DNA from: Thermomonas sp.
GTDB lineage: Bacteria > Pseudomonadota > Gammaproteobacteria > Xanthomonadales > Xanthomonadaceae
Assembly (NCBI RefSeq): GCF_019104945.1
Contig: NZ_JAHRWW010000020.1
Span: 1 to 63,789, forward strand
Length of the DNA stretch: 63,789 nucleotides
Direction of reading: 5' to 3'
Each line of letters begins with the position of its first letter. Position 1 is the stretch's first letter. The position numbers and the translations under genes are program-made. The notes beneath the pieces were generated by a model, which was not told the DNA's origin, made no database searches, and saw nothing but the letters and a program-made list of their open reading frames with translations. This document shows, in pieces, positions 1 to 8,373 of this stretch.

Positions 1-389
1 GCGTTAGCCGCGCCGGCATTACCAATGGCGAAGGTGGCCACCGGAATGCCTGCAGGCATCTGCACGATAGACAATAACGAATCCATGCCGTTGAGCGCTT
101 TACTCTGCACCGGCACGCCCAGCACCGGTACGGCGGTTTTAGACGCCAGCATTCCCGGCAAGTGCGCGGCCCCGCCAGCTCCGGCAATAATGGCACGCAG
201 GCCGTGTTCGGCTGCGGTTGCGGCATAGTCAAACAGCACATCAGGCGTGCGGTGGGCCGAAACCACGCGTACTTCGTGCGGCACGCCCAATGCGTCTAAT
301 TTTTGCGTGGCGTGCTGCATCGTCTCCCAATCGGAGCGCGAGCCCATCACGATTCCTACCAGCGGCTTTGCATTATTTGTAGCAGACAT
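1..389 (-). CDS. purE: N5-carboxyaminoimidazole ribonucleotide mutase, cut by window edge
   Basis: Cytoplasmic purine biosynthesis enzyme that moves the carboxyl of N5-CAIR to give 4-carboxy-AIR. The reverse strand reads from an ATG at 389 ([12 protein letters not shown]) and continues off the left edge, so only about 129 residues are visible. The family signatures are present: [10 protein letters not shown] near residue 12, SAHRTP near 44 for substrate binding, and [12 protein letters not shown] with PVLGVPV for the active-site loop. The PurK partner would be expected just outside the window. The gene is divergent from the Trm112-like gene at 449, with a gap of about 60 bases for both promoters. 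Identity is secure; the C-terminus is not visible. Confidence 0.95.
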   Translation of the reverse strand, partial: MSATNNAKPLVGIVMGSRSDWETMQHATQKLDALGVPHEVRVVSAHRTPDVLFDYAATAAEHGLRAIIAGAGGAAHLPGMLASKTAVPVLGVPVQSKALNGMDSLLSIVQMPAGIPVATFAIGNAGAAN

Positions 390-448
390 GAAGGTTTCCG
401 GTCGCTAAAGACGTATTCTAACGGCCCCCGTCAATTCTTGCCTGTCTT

Positions 449-718
449 ATGGATCGCAAGCTACTCGATATTCTCATTTGCCCCGCTACCCGCCAGCCGT
501 TGGCCCTGCTCGATGCCGCCGGGCTAGAGGCGCTTAATCGTGCCATTACAGGTAGCAGCGTCGTGCGCGGCGACGGCAGCCCACAGCGTGACAGCATGCG
601 CGAAGCGCTGATCACCCGCGACCGCAAAACGATTTACCGTCTAGATGACGGCATTCCAGTGCTGCTCGTGGAAGACAGCATCGCGACATCACAGATCGAG
701 GGCTTTCCTGCGACATGA
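449..718 (+). CDS. Trm112-like small protein (YcaR family)
   Basis: An 89-residue protein of the bacterial Trm112/YcaR family. The N-terminal signature is clear: MDRKLLDILICPATRQPL, where family members often have CPxCKxxL and a zinc site; here only one Cys remains, so metal binding is doubtful. The C-terminus ends with the usual DGIPVLLVEDS strand. In eukaryotes and archaea Trm112 activates methyltransferases; the bacterial role is not well defined. The stop overlaps the nadC start by four bases (ATGA), so the two are translationally coupled. No strong ribosome binding site is seen before the ATG. Confidence 0.85.
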   Translation: MDRKLLDILICPATRQPLALLDAAGLEALNRAITGSSVVRGDGSPQRDSMREALITRDRKTIYRLDDGIPVLLVEDSIATSQIEGFPAT

Positions 719-1590
719 GCCTGAACCTGCTACCGCCGCCAGCGGAAGTCATTGCGGCGAACGTGGCCGCTGCACTGGCCGAGGATCTTGGCCCCGGTGA
801 TGCTACGGCTTCGTTACTACAAGACGCGCCCGAAACCGCCTACCTGCTCTGCAAGGAAGATTGCGTCGTTGCCGGGCGGCCATGGTTTGATGCGACCCAC
901 CGCGCACTGGATCCAAATGTACGCATCGACTGGCGCTGCGCAGAAGGCGACACGCTGCGTAAAGGGAGCGTCATTGCAACGCTAGAAGGCCGCAGCCGCG
1001 CTTTAGTGAGCGCCGAACGCACATCACTCAACTTCTTACAAACACTTTCCGGCACCGCAACCACCACCGCACGCTATGTTGATGCGGTACGCGGCACCGG
1101 CGCCAATATTTTGGATACACGCAAAACCCTACCGGGGTTGCGACAAGCGCAAAAATACGCGGTGCGCGCGGGCGGCGGCTGCAATCACCGCATGGCGCTG
1201 TATGACGCCGTGATGTTGAAAGAAAACCATATCCGCGTTGCAGGCTCCGTTGCAGCTGCGATTGAACAGGCGCGAGCGCACTACCCCACCTTGCCCCTCA
1301 TCGTGGAAGTGGAAACACTGCAGGAGCTCGCCGCAGCGTTAGAAACCGGCTGCACGCGCATTTTGATCGACGACTTTACGCCTGCCATGCGCCGCGAAGC
1401 CGTGCGTATGGCCAAGAGCGCGCCGTACCTAGGCGGTATCCCGCTAGAAGCCTCGGGCAGCGTGGACCTTTCTACGCTGCGCGGTATCGCCGAAGATGGC
1501 GTGGACTATATTTCGATTGGCGCGTTAACCAAGCACGTGCACGCCATTGATTTCTCGCTCAAGCTTGGCCCGCCCCCTCACGCAGACTGA
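715..1590 (+). CDS. nadC: Nicotinate-nucleotide pyrophosphorylase (quinolinate phosphoribosyltransferase)
   Basis: Converts quinolinate and PRPP to nicotinate mononucleotide in de novo NAD synthesis, in the cytoplasm. The 291-residue length is normal. Visible family features are AEDLGPGDAT near the N-terminus, SAERTSLNFLQTLSGTAT in the central part, DTRKTLPGLR with its catalytic Arg/Lys, the KENH motif, and the C-terminal barrel strands EVETLQEL, ILIDDF and LEASGSV with ISIGALTKH. It overlaps the Trm112-like gene by four bases and is followed after four bases by a DUF3301 gene, so the three probably form one transcript. Confidence 0.96.
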   Translation: MSLNLLPPPAEVIAANVAAALAEDLGPGDATASLLQDAPETAYLLCKEDCVVAGRPWFDATHRALDPNVRIDWRCAEGDTLRKGSVIATLEGRSRALVSAERTSLNFLQTLSGTATTTARYVDAVRGTGANILDTRKTLPGLRQAQKYAVRAGGGCNHRMALYDAVMLKENHIRVAGSVAAAIEQARAHYPTLPLIVEVETLQELAAALETGCTRILIDDFTPAMRREAVRMAKSAPYLGGIPLEASGSVDLSTLRGIAEDGVDYISIGALTKHVHAIDFSLKLGPPPHAD

Positions 1591-1594
1591 TGCC

Positions 1595-1933
1595 ATGCAC
1601 CCTCTGCTTATATTGATGATCATCGGTACCGCTGGCTTTTTCTTTTTCACCGCAGCCCGCGCCGCCGCCGAGCGCGCCACTGAGATCGGTCGCGACGCCT
1701 GCTATGCCGCGGGTGTGCAGTGGCTGGACCAATCCGTACACGCCTCAGGCATGCGCATTCGCCGCAAGCCAGACGGCTGGCTGGGGCTGGAGCGCAGTTT
1801 TCGTTTTGAATACTCCGAAGACGGCCACGACCGGCATATCGGAAAAGTGGTGCTGCTGGGCGGAAAATTGGTCGCGTTTAGTGGGCCTACTCGCGCCGCT
1901 CAAGCTGTGGTCAGCCAGTTCCCACAGCTCTAA
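1595..1933 (+). CDS. DUF3301 family membrane-anchored protein
   Basis: A 112-residue protein starting MHPLLILMIIGTAGFFFF, with one N-terminal membrane segment (about residues 3-20) and then a small soluble domain (AAERATEIGRDACYAAGVQ, later SFRFEYSEDG and KVVLLGGKLVAF). This matches the DUF3301 family of gammaproteobacteria, whose function is unknown. I chose the ATG at 1595 because it places the hydrophobic segment at the start and lies four bases after the nadC stop. It is convergent with miaB and ends 18 bases from it. Confidence 0.8.
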   Translation: MHPLLILMIIGTAGFFFFTAARAAAERATEIGRDACYAAGVQWLDQSVHASGMRIRRKPDGWLGLERSFRFEYSEDGHDRHIGKVVLLGGKLVAFSGPTRAAQAVVSQFPQL

Positions 1934-1951
1934 GCAGCACCGCGTGCGGCC

Positions 1952-3337
1952 TTAGTCTGTCACCACGCGCCCGCGCAACGAGTTCGTTAGCGCTTCGGTG
2001 ATGGCCACATCCACAAACTGCCCCACCAAGCGCGGGTGGCCGGCAAAGTTCACCGAACGCATATTTTCGGTCTTGCCAGTGAGCTCGTTCGGGTCTTTCT
2101 TGGACGGGCCTTCCACCAACACCTTTTGCACGGTGCCCACCATCGCCTGCGAGATCGTTGCTGCGTGCGCGCTGATATGTTTTTGCAGGCGGTCTAAGCG
2201 TGCGTGTTTTTCTTCCATACTGGTGGTGTCTTCCAGATCCGCAGCAGGCGTACCGGGGCGACGCGAGAAGATAAACGAGAAACTCTGGTCGAAGCCAACG
2301 TCTTGAATCAGCTTCATGGTCTTTTCAAAATCCACCGCCGTTTCGCCGGGGAAGCCCACGATGAAGTCTGACGAAATTGAAATATCCGGCCGCACCGCGC
2401 GCAACTTGCGGATCTTCTGCTTGAACTCCAGCGCGGTATAGCCGCGTTTCATTGCCGACAAAATACGGTCACTGCCTGCCTGTACCGGTAGATGCAAGAA
2501 GTTGGCAAGCTTAGGCACATCGCGATAGGCCTCGATCAGCGAATCAGAGAACTCCAGCGGGTGCGAGGTGGTGAAACGAATGCGGCCAATGCCGTCAATT
2601 TCTGCAATCGCGCGAATCAGCAAGGCTAAATCCGCCGTTTCTCCGCTGTCGCCCAAAGGCCCACGGTAGGCGTTGACGTTCTGCCCCAGCAAATTAATTT
2701 CGCGCACGCCTTGCGCCGCCAGCTCCGCCACTTCGGTGAGCACACTTTCAAACGGGCGGCTCATTTCTTCACCACGGGTATAGGGCACCACGCAGTACGA
2801 GCAATACTTCGAGCAGCCTTCCATGATCGACACGAAGGCGGTTGGCCCTTCGGCGCGCGGCTCCGGCAGGCGGTCGAACTTCTCAATTTCAGGAAAACTA
2901 ATATCCACCTGTGGTTGGCCACTGGCCTCACGCTGATGGATCATGTCCGGCAGTCGATGCAGTGTTTGCGGGCCAAACACCAAATCAACATACGGCGCGC
3001 GGTCTAGAATGGCAGCGCCTTCTTGAGAGGCCACGCAACCGGCCACGCCAATAATCACCGGGCGATCTTCTTTCTTTAGATGCTTCCACCGTCCCAGCTG
3101 GCTAAACACCTTCTCCTGCGCCTTCTCGCGAATGGAGCAGGTATTGATGATGATGACATCGGCTTCTTCGAAGTCGCGTGTCTCCTCCATCCCCTCCTCG
3201 GCCACCAGCAGATCGGCCATGCGCGACGAGTCGTACTCGTTCATTTGGCAGCCGTGCGTTTGGATGTAGAACTTTTTGGCGTTCGGGTTGCTGGCGCGCG
3301 CCTCCGGCAAGGAGGGCAAAGGATGTAAGTCTGTCAT
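1952..3337 (-). CDS. miaB: tRNA-2-methylthio-N6-dimethylallyladenosine synthase
   Basis: Radical-SAM methylthiotransferase that adds the methylthio group to i6A37 of tRNAs reading UNN codons. With the ATG at 3337 the protein has 461 residues. The auxiliary cluster cysteines are C30 ([12 protein letters not shown]), C67 (NTCSIREKA) and C101 (AGCVASQEG). The radical-SAM triad is C175, C179 and C182 ([16 protein letters not shown]). A C-terminal TRAM domain follows, with VLVEGPSKK and TENMRSVNF. An in-frame start 27 codons upstream exists, but the extra residues do not resemble the family, so the shorter start is preferred. Confidence 0.96.
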   Translation of the reverse strand: MTDLHPLPSLPEARASNPNAKKFYIQTHGCQMNEYDSSRMADLLVAEEGMEETRDFEEADVIIINTCSIREKAQEKVFSQLGRWKHLKKEDRPVIIGVAGCVASQEGAAILDRAPYVDLVFGPQTLHRLPDMIHQREASGQPQVDISFPEIEKFDRLPEPRAEGPTAFVSIMEGCSKYCSYCVVPYTRGEEMSRPFESVLTEVAELAAQGVREINLLGQNVNAYRGPLGDSGETADLALLIRAIAEIDGIGRIRFTTSHPLEFSDSLIEAYRDVPKLANFLHLPVQAGSDRILSAMKRGYTALEFKQKIRKLRAVRPDISISSDFIVGFPGETAVDFEKTMKLIQDVGFDQSFSFIFSRRPGTPAADLEDTTSMEEKHARLDRLQKHISAHAATISQAMVGTVQKVLVEGPSKKDPNELTGKTENMRSVNFAGHPRLVGQFVDVAITEALTNSLRGRVVTD

Positions 3338-3474
3338 GGCGTGCTCCGGGGCGCGGTTGGGTAATCCGGGCCGGGTGAAAAAAGCAATTTTAGACGGCAA
3401 ATGCGCGTTCTTGCACATCCATATGAAAAATCAAAGGCTTGCCATCGTGCGGGGAACGCGGGAGACTGCCCGGC

Positions 3475-4410
3475 ATGTTTGGGAGGATTGCCGCCGCCGT
3501 TTTGCTGTCTGCGTTAGCGTTTCCGGCTATCGCAGGGTATATCTATCGCTGCGAAAACGCCGACGGAGTAACCAGTTACACCAGCAAACGCCTTTCCGGC
3601 ACGCGCTGTAAAAAGGTGAGCAGCTACACGCCCACCCGCGCACACGCCACGAAACGCCCAGTCAGCACAGCGCCCGCCCCCGTCTTGGCCGCTGTTCCTG
3701 CGCCGAGCGCTAAACCTGATACCCAAGTAGATACCAAGCCCAAGACGCCGGTATCACTTGCCCCACTGCCCGCCCCTATGGCCACCCAAGGCCCACGCGT
3801 GATGCGCGGCCAAGTGTATGCGTTTGTGGATAAAAACGGGGTACGCAATTACACCAGCGTGCGTCCTGCGGGGCTGCCCGCATCCTCGGTTCGAACCATT
3901 CAGTACAGTTATATCGAGCGCTGCTATGCCTGCGGCGCGCTGCCGGGGGTTAATTTCGGCAGCCTGCGCCTCAACACCACCGCGTATCAAGATGAAATCC
4001 GCACGGCGGCGAAGGAGCATGGCGTTGAAGAAGCCATCGTTCGCGCCATTATCCATGCCGAATCGTCGTATAACCCCATGGCCCTTTCCCGCGCTGGAGC
4101 GCAGGGACTGATGCAGCTGATGCCCGGCACGGCTAGCCGGTTCGGGGTGAGTAATGCATTTGATGCCACACAGAACATTCGTGGTGGCGTGAAGTATTTA
4201 GCCTGGCTGCTCAAACGCTTCAACGGCAACCTGACGCTGGCGGCAGCAGGCTATAACGCGGGAGAAGGTGCGGTAGATAAATACGGCGGAGTCCCCCCCT
4301 ACAGCGAAACCCAGCGCTATGTGCAACGGGTGGCCGTTTTGGCCGATCGCTATCGGGGTGCACTCAATCCGATGGCATCTCCGTTACGAAATGGATTGTC
4401 GGCACGTTAA
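3475..4410 (+). CDS. Lytic transglycosylase (SLT domain) with N-terminal DUF4124-like segments
   Basis: A 311-residue exported peptidoglycan lytic transglycosylase. Residues 1-20 form a signal peptide ending AIAG. Residues 21-50 (YIYRCENADGVTSYTS) and 113-130 (VYAFVDKNGVRNYTS) are two related short segments of the DUF4124 kind, separated by a Pro/Ala-rich linker. The catalytic SLT domain covers about 170-300, with E196 in the IHAESSYNP motif as the general acid, then AGAQGLMQLMPGTA and AAGYNAGEGAV. It cleaves MurNAc-GlcNAc bonds to 1,6-anhydro products. I preferred the ATG at 3475, preceded by a purine-rich stretch, over a TTG at 3439. Confidence 0.9.
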   Translation: MFGRIAAAVLLSALAFPAIAGYIYRCENADGVTSYTSKRLSGTRCKKVSSYTPTRAHATKRPVSTAPAPVLAAVPAPSAKPDTQVDTKPKTPVSLAPLPAPMATQGPRVMRGQVYAFVDKNGVRNYTSVRPAGLPASSVRTIQYSYIERCYACGALPGVNFGSLRLNTTAYQDEIRTAAKEHGVEEAIVRAIIHAESSYNPMALSRAGAQGLMQLMPGTASRFGVSNAFDATQNIRGGVKYLAWLLKRFNGNLTLAAAGYNAGEGAVDKYGGVPPYSETQRYVQRVAVLADRYRGALNPMASPLRNGLSAR

Positions 4411-4500
4411 GCATTCCGTTACACTTCCCCATCTTTCGCGGTTTATGGCGTTTGCCTGTGGCCGCGAGCTAGTTCAGATTCTTTAGATTCGGAGTGCGGG

Positions 4501-5097
4501 ATGGCCAACGAAGAGGTCAACAGCGGCCGGCGTCGATTCCTTACGGCATCCACTACGGTGGTGGGTGCGGTAGGTGCCGGTTTCGCGGCGGTGCCGTTCA
4601 TTAAATCCTGGAGCCCAAGCGCGCGTGCGCGTTTTGCGGGGGCCCCGGTAACCCAAGACATCAGCTCGCTGGAAGAGGGGCAGCAATTGGTGATCAATTG
4701 GCGCGGTCAGCCAATTTTTATCGCTAAGCGCTCTAAAGCGATGCTCGATATTTTGCCGCAGATGGATGCGCTGGTCGCCGACCCCAAGTCGGACGCCTCG
4801 GTGCAGCCCACCTATGCGAAAAACGAGAACCGCTCGGTGAAACCCGAGATTTTGGTGCTCATCGGCGTATGTACCCATTTGGGCTGCGCCCCCGAACTGC
4901 ACGCGGAAATCAAGCCGCAGCCGTTTGACCCGAACTGGAAAGGCGGCTACTTCTGCCCTTGCCATAAGTCGCGATACGACATTTCGGGCCGCGTATATAA
5001 GTCACAGCCCGCACCGCTCAACCTGCCGGTGCCGCCGTACTTCTTCCAAGACGACAACACGCTGGTGATTGGCGTTGACCCGAAGGGAGCTGCGTAA
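4501..5097 (+). CDS. petA: Ubiquinol-cytochrome c reductase iron-sulfur subunit (Rieske protein)
   Basis: The 2Fe-2S subunit of the cytochrome bc1 complex, which passes electrons from ubiquinol to cytochrome c1 on the periplasmic side. The 198-residue protein has a twin-arginine type start (GRRRFLTAS, residues 9-17) followed by a membrane anchor (about 17-36). The cluster ligands sit in CTHLGC (C124, H126, C129) and CPCHKS (C152, C154, H155). It is first in petA-petB-petC, with three bases between its stop and petB. Confidence 0.97.
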   Translation: MANEEVNSGRRRFLTASTTVVGAVGAGFAAVPFIKSWSPSARARFAGAPVTQDISSLEEGQQLVINWRGQPIFIAKRSKAMLDILPQMDALVADPKSDASVQPTYAKNENRSVKPEILVLIGVCTHLGCAPELHAEIKPQPFDPNWKGGYFCPCHKSRYDISGRVYKSQPAPLNLPVPPYFFQDDNTLVIGVDPKGAA

Positions 5098-5100
5098 ATC

Positions 5101-6384
5101 ATGGCGAACAAGATCACTGAAACCGCCTGCACCGTCGCCAATGGGGTGATGGATTGGGTAAACGCGCGCGCGCCCGGCATGATGCCGGTGTACCGCAAGC
5201 ACATGAGCGAGTACTACGCTCCGAAAAACTTCAATATCTGGTACATCTTCGGCGTGCTGTCGATCGTGGTGTTGGTTAACCAGATTTTGACCGGTATCTT
5301 CCTCACCATGCACTTCAAACCGAGCGCAACGGAAGCGTTCAGCTCGGTGGAATACATCATGCGTGATGTGGAATGGGGCTGGCTGATTCGCTACATGCAC
5401 AGCACCGGCGCCTCGTTGTTCTTTGTCGTGATCTACCTGCATATGTTCCGCGGGCTGATGTACGGCAGTTACCGCAAGCCGCGCGAGTTGGTGTGGCTGC
5501 TGGGCATGGTGATCTATCTGGTACTGATGGCCGAAGCCTTCATGGGCTACGTGCTGCCGTGGGGCCAGATGTCCTATTGGGGTGCCAAGGTCATCATTTC
5601 ACTGTTCGGTGCGATTCCAGTGATTGGCACTGGCCTCACTGAATGGATCATGGGCGATTACAACCCCGGTGATGCAACGCTGAACCGCTTCTTCGCGCTG
5701 CACGTTATCGCGATGCCCTTGGTGCTGTTGTTGCTGGTGGTGCTGCATATCTTCGCCCTGCACGAAGTGGGTTCAAACAACCCCGACGGCGTAGAAATCA
5801 AGAAGGGTCCTAAGGGCAATCGCTGGTCTGAAAAGGCCCCGGCCGACGGCATTCCGTTCCACCCGTACTACACCGTCAAGGATCTCTTCTTTGTCGGCTG
5901 CTTCCTGATGATCGCGGCATTTATCATCTTCTTCGCCCCCACCTTTGGTGGCTGGTTCTTGGAACACGACAACTTCACCGAAGCCAACCCGCTGGTGACG
6001 CCGTCGCACATCAAACCGGTGTGGTACTTCACCCCCTACTACGCCATGCTGCGCGTGATCCCCTCGTTCTTTGGGATCAAGCTGTGGGGCGTGTTGGTGA
6101 TGTTCGGCGCCATCGTGATGCTGTTCCTTGTGCCGTGGCTGGATAAGTCGCCGGTGAAGTCGTACCGCTACCGTGGCCCGCTGAGCTGGGTGATGCTGAT
6201 GGTGTTCGTGGTCAGCTTCGTCTGGCTGGCTAAGATCGGTGGTGGCCCGGGTACGGACCCAGTAGAAGCCATCATTGGCCGCGTATTGACCTTCCTTTAC
6301 TTCGCTTTCTTCATCACCATGCCGGTCTGGTCCAAATTGGACAAGACCAAGCCGGTGCCGGAACGGGTGACGATGCATGACTAA
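5101..6384 (+). CDS. petB: Cytochrome b of the bc1 complex
   Basis: Integral membrane subunit that carries hemes bL and bH and both quinone sites. It has 427 residues and about eight to nine hydrophobic helices. Paired heme-ligand histidines lie in MHSTGASLFFVVIYLH and in ALHVIAMPLVLLLLVVLH. The Qo-site region has GYVLPWGQMSYWGA, and PEWY is replaced here by PVWY (IKPVWYFTPYYAML), which preserves the aromatic part but not the Glu. That substitution is read directly from the sequence; its effect on quinol oxidation is unknown to me. It overlaps petC by eight bases. Confidence 0.96.
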   Translation: MANKITETACTVANGVMDWVNARAPGMMPVYRKHMSEYYAPKNFNIWYIFGVLSIVVLVNQILTGIFLTMHFKPSATEAFSSVEYIMRDVEWGWLIRYMHSTGASLFFVVIYLHMFRGLMYGSYRKPRELVWLLGMVIYLVLMAEAFMGYVLPWGQMSYWGAKVIISLFGAIPVIGTGLTEWIMGDYNPGDATLNRFFALHVIAMPLVLLLLVVLHIFALHEVGSNNPDGVEIKKGPKGNRWSEKAPADGIPFHPYYTVKDLFFVGCFLMIAAFIIFFAPTFGGWFLEHDNFTEANPLVTPSHIKPVWYFTPYYAMLRVIPSFFGIKLWGVLVMFGAIVMLFLVPWLDKSPVKSYRYRGPLSWVMLMVFVVSFVWLAKIGGGPGTDPVEAIIGRVLTFLYFAFFITMPVWSKLDKTKPVPERVTMHD

Positions 6385-7120
6385 GAACTTATTTTCCCGT
6401 GTAGCGGTATTTGCCGCAGGCCTGCTCCTGTCAGCCTCCGCCTTCGCAAGCGAAGGTGGCAACCTGCAGCAGTCGGGTGTCGATCTGAACGACAAGGCTT
6501 CGCTGCAGCGAGGTGCCGCCCTGTTTATGAACTACTGCAGCGGCTGCCATTCGCTGAAATACGTGCGCTATGCCAGCATTTCGCAGGATCTCGGCCTTAC
6601 CGAAGACGAGGTAATGAACAACCTCAACTTCAGCGGCGGCAAGATTGGCGATCACGTCACCTCGGCCATGACCCCAGCGATGGGCGTTGCGGCCTTTGGT
6701 AAAGCGCCACCGGATCTGAGCTTGATCGCACGCGTGCGCGGCAGCGATTGGATCTACACCTACCTGAAGTCGTTCTATCTGGACGAAAGCCGCCCGGTGG
6801 GTTGGAATAACACGCTGTTTGCCAACGTCTCCATGCCGAACCCACTATGGGAGCTGCAGGGCGTGCAGCAGCCGGTGCTAGGCAAGAAGAACGAAGCTGG
6901 CGAACTGCCGGTGGAAGGCTTCACCATTAGCCAGCCGGGGACGCAAAATGCCAAGCAGTACGACCAAACCGTGCGTGATATCACTGCCTTCTTGGAGTAC
7001 GCCGGTGAGCCGGTTGCGCTGAAGCGTCAGAATGTAGGCGTGTGGGCGATCTTGTTCTTGGTGTTCTTCACGTTCATGGCTTGGCTGCTCAAGCGCGAGT
7101 TCTGGCGCGACGTACACTGA
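6377..7120 (+). CDS. petC: Cytochrome c1
   Basis: Membrane-anchored periplasmic c-type cytochrome of the bc1 complex, 247 residues. A signal peptide (about 1-24, ending AFAS) is followed by the covalent heme motif CSGCHSLKYVRY. A distal Met ligand is likely in MPNPLWELQG. The C-terminal helix (about 218-236, VGVWAILFLVFFTFMAWLL) anchors it in the membrane, with the short positive tail KREFWRDVH in the cytoplasm. Its ATG lies inside the petB end, so it is probably translationally coupled. Confidence 0.96.
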   Translation: MTKNLFSRVAVFAAGLLLSASAFASEGGNLQQSGVDLNDKASLQRGAALFMNYCSGCHSLKYVRYASISQDLGLTEDEVMNNLNFSGGKIGDHVTSAMTPAMGVAAFGKAPPDLSLIARVRGSDWIYTYLKSFYLDESRPVGWNNTLFANVSMPNPLWELQGVQQPVLGKKNEAGELPVEGFTISQPGTQNAKQYDQTVRDITAFLEYAGEPVALKRQNVGVWAILFLVFFTFMAWLLKREFWRDVH

Positions 7121-7175
7121 TTCAAATTGCGGCGCTAGGGGCAGGGACGCGCGCCGTAAGGAACGAAACTTGGTG

Positions 7176-7198
7176 GCTGCCCGCATCCTGCGGGCAGC
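7176..7198 (+). other. Hairpin between petC and sspA
   Basis: A perfect 9-base stem (GCTGCCCGC pairing with GCGGGCAGC) around a five-base loop. No run of T follows, so it is not a classical intrinsic terminator. It lies about 55 bases after petC and 42 bases before sspA. It may stabilise the pet mRNA or separate pet from ssp expression; that is inference. Confidence 0.4.
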
Positions 7199-7239
7199 AG
7201 GGGAGCACCTAGCGCGGCTGGGTGCAGGAGTAGTCCTTG

Positions 7240-7878
7240 ATGATGGCTGTGAGTCCTCGCATGCGTAATGCCCTGACCCTGTTTTCTGCTGTCGATGATG
7301 TACTTTGTCACCGCGTCCGCTTGGTGCTTGCCGCCAAGGGGGTTACGTACGATTTCGTCGCGGTTGATCCACAAAACCCGCCCGAAGATTTAATCGACCT
7401 CAACCCTTACCACTCGGTGCCTACCCTGGTAGAGCGCGATTTAGTGCTGTATGCCGCAAGTGTGGTAAGCGAATACTTAGACGAGCGTTATCCGCATCCG
7501 CCGCTGATGCCGGTGGAACCGCTTTCCCGCGCCCGCCTACGCCTCGCCATGCTGCGCATCGAGCACGACTGGGTGCCGCAGGTACAGGCCATTCAAATGG
7601 GCAATAAGCAGCAGGCCGAAGCTGGGCGCAAGCGCCTAAAAGAACTGCTGGCGCAGTCGATCCCGCTGTTCAAGGCATACAAGTTCTTCTTGAACCCAGA
7701 AATGAGCCTAGCCGATTGCGCGATGGCACCGATTATCTGGCGTTTAGAAGCATTGGGTGTTTCACTTCCAAAAGATGGTAAGGTGATCGAGGAATACGGC
7801 AATCGTATTTTCCGTAACCCTGGTTTTGTGCGCAGCCTGACCGATCAAGAAAAGAAGCTGCGTGAATTAACGCTGTAA
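7240..7878 (+). CDS. sspA: Stringent starvation protein A
   Basis: RNA polymerase-associated regulator with a glutathione-transferase fold, known in enterobacteria for acid and stationary-phase survival. About 212 residues. The thioredoxin-like part (LTLFSAVDDVLCHRVRLVLAAKG, then NPYHSVPTLVERDLVLY) is followed by an all-helical domain with NPEMSLADCAMAPIIWRLEALG. I start at the ATG at 7240, nine bases after GGAG; a TTG at 7237 and an ATG at 7243 are also possible. It is followed by sspB after 16 bases, the usual pair. Confidence 0.95.
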   Translation: MMAVSPRMRNALTLFSAVDDVLCHRVRLVLAAKGVTYDFVAVDPQNPPEDLIDLNPYHSVPTLVERDLVLYAASVVSEYLDERYPHPPLMPVEPLSRARLRLAMLRIEHDWVPQVQAIQMGNKQQAEAGRKRLKELLAQSIPLFKAYKFFLNPEMSLADCAMAPIIWRLEALGVSLPKDGKVIEEYGNRIFRNPGFVRSLTDQEKKLRELTL

Positions 7879-7894
7879 CGAGAAGATAAGAAAG

Positions 7895-8362
7895 ATGGGT
7901 GAACCCGTAATGCCGCCGATGACCAGCCAGCGGCCCTATTTGCTGCGTGCGCTGTACGAGTGGATCGTGGATAACGGGATGACGCCCCACATACTGGTGA
8001 ACGCCTCTGTCTCCGGTGTACGTGTGCCAGCGCATACGGTTAAAGATGGCCAAGTGGTGCTCAATATCGCCGATCGTGCGGTGGGCCACCTGCAAATGGG
8101 CAACGATGCCATCACCTTTTCTGCACGTTTTGGCGGCGTTAGCCAAAGCGTTCGCGTTCCGCTTGAAGCTGTCATCGCCGTGTATGCGCGCGAGACTGGG
8201 CAAGGCATGGCACTACCCATGGATCAACACCCCGCCGCCGAAGAAGCGGCCGAAGCGGTGCTTGAAGACACATCCGATAACGCGGCATCTACCAAGCCGC
8301 AAGACGAGCCACAGCCGCCCACACCGCCCAAACGCGGCAACCATCTGCGCGTGATCAAATAA
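7895..8362 (+). CDS. sspB: ClpXP protease specificity-enhancing factor
   Basis: Adaptor that delivers ssrA-tagged proteins to ClpXP. It has 155 residues. The substrate-binding domain covers about 10-115 (RPYLLRALYEWIVDNGMTPHILV, then VLNIADRAVGHL and ITFSARFGG). A flexible acidic and Pro-rich tail leads to the extreme C-terminal LRVIK, the XB motif that docks on the ClpX N-domain. A good GAGAAGATAAGAAAG purine stretch precedes the ATG. A second Met at residue 6 is also possible. It is convergent with the lipoprotein gene, with only 11 bases between stops. Confidence 0.93.
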   Translation: MGEPVMPPMTSQRPYLLRALYEWIVDNGMTPHILVNASVSGVRVPAHTVKDGQVVLNIADRAVGHLQMGNDAITFSARFGGVSQSVRVPLEAVIAVYARETGQGMALPMDQHPAAEEAAEAVLEDTSDNAASTKPQDEPQPPTPPKRGNHLRVIK

Positions 8363-8373
8363 CGCGTTACGCC

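Noticed and set aside
5773-6495. A 240-codon open frame opposite petB
   Set aside because: His- and Arg-rich reverse reading of a membrane protein gene; no family features.
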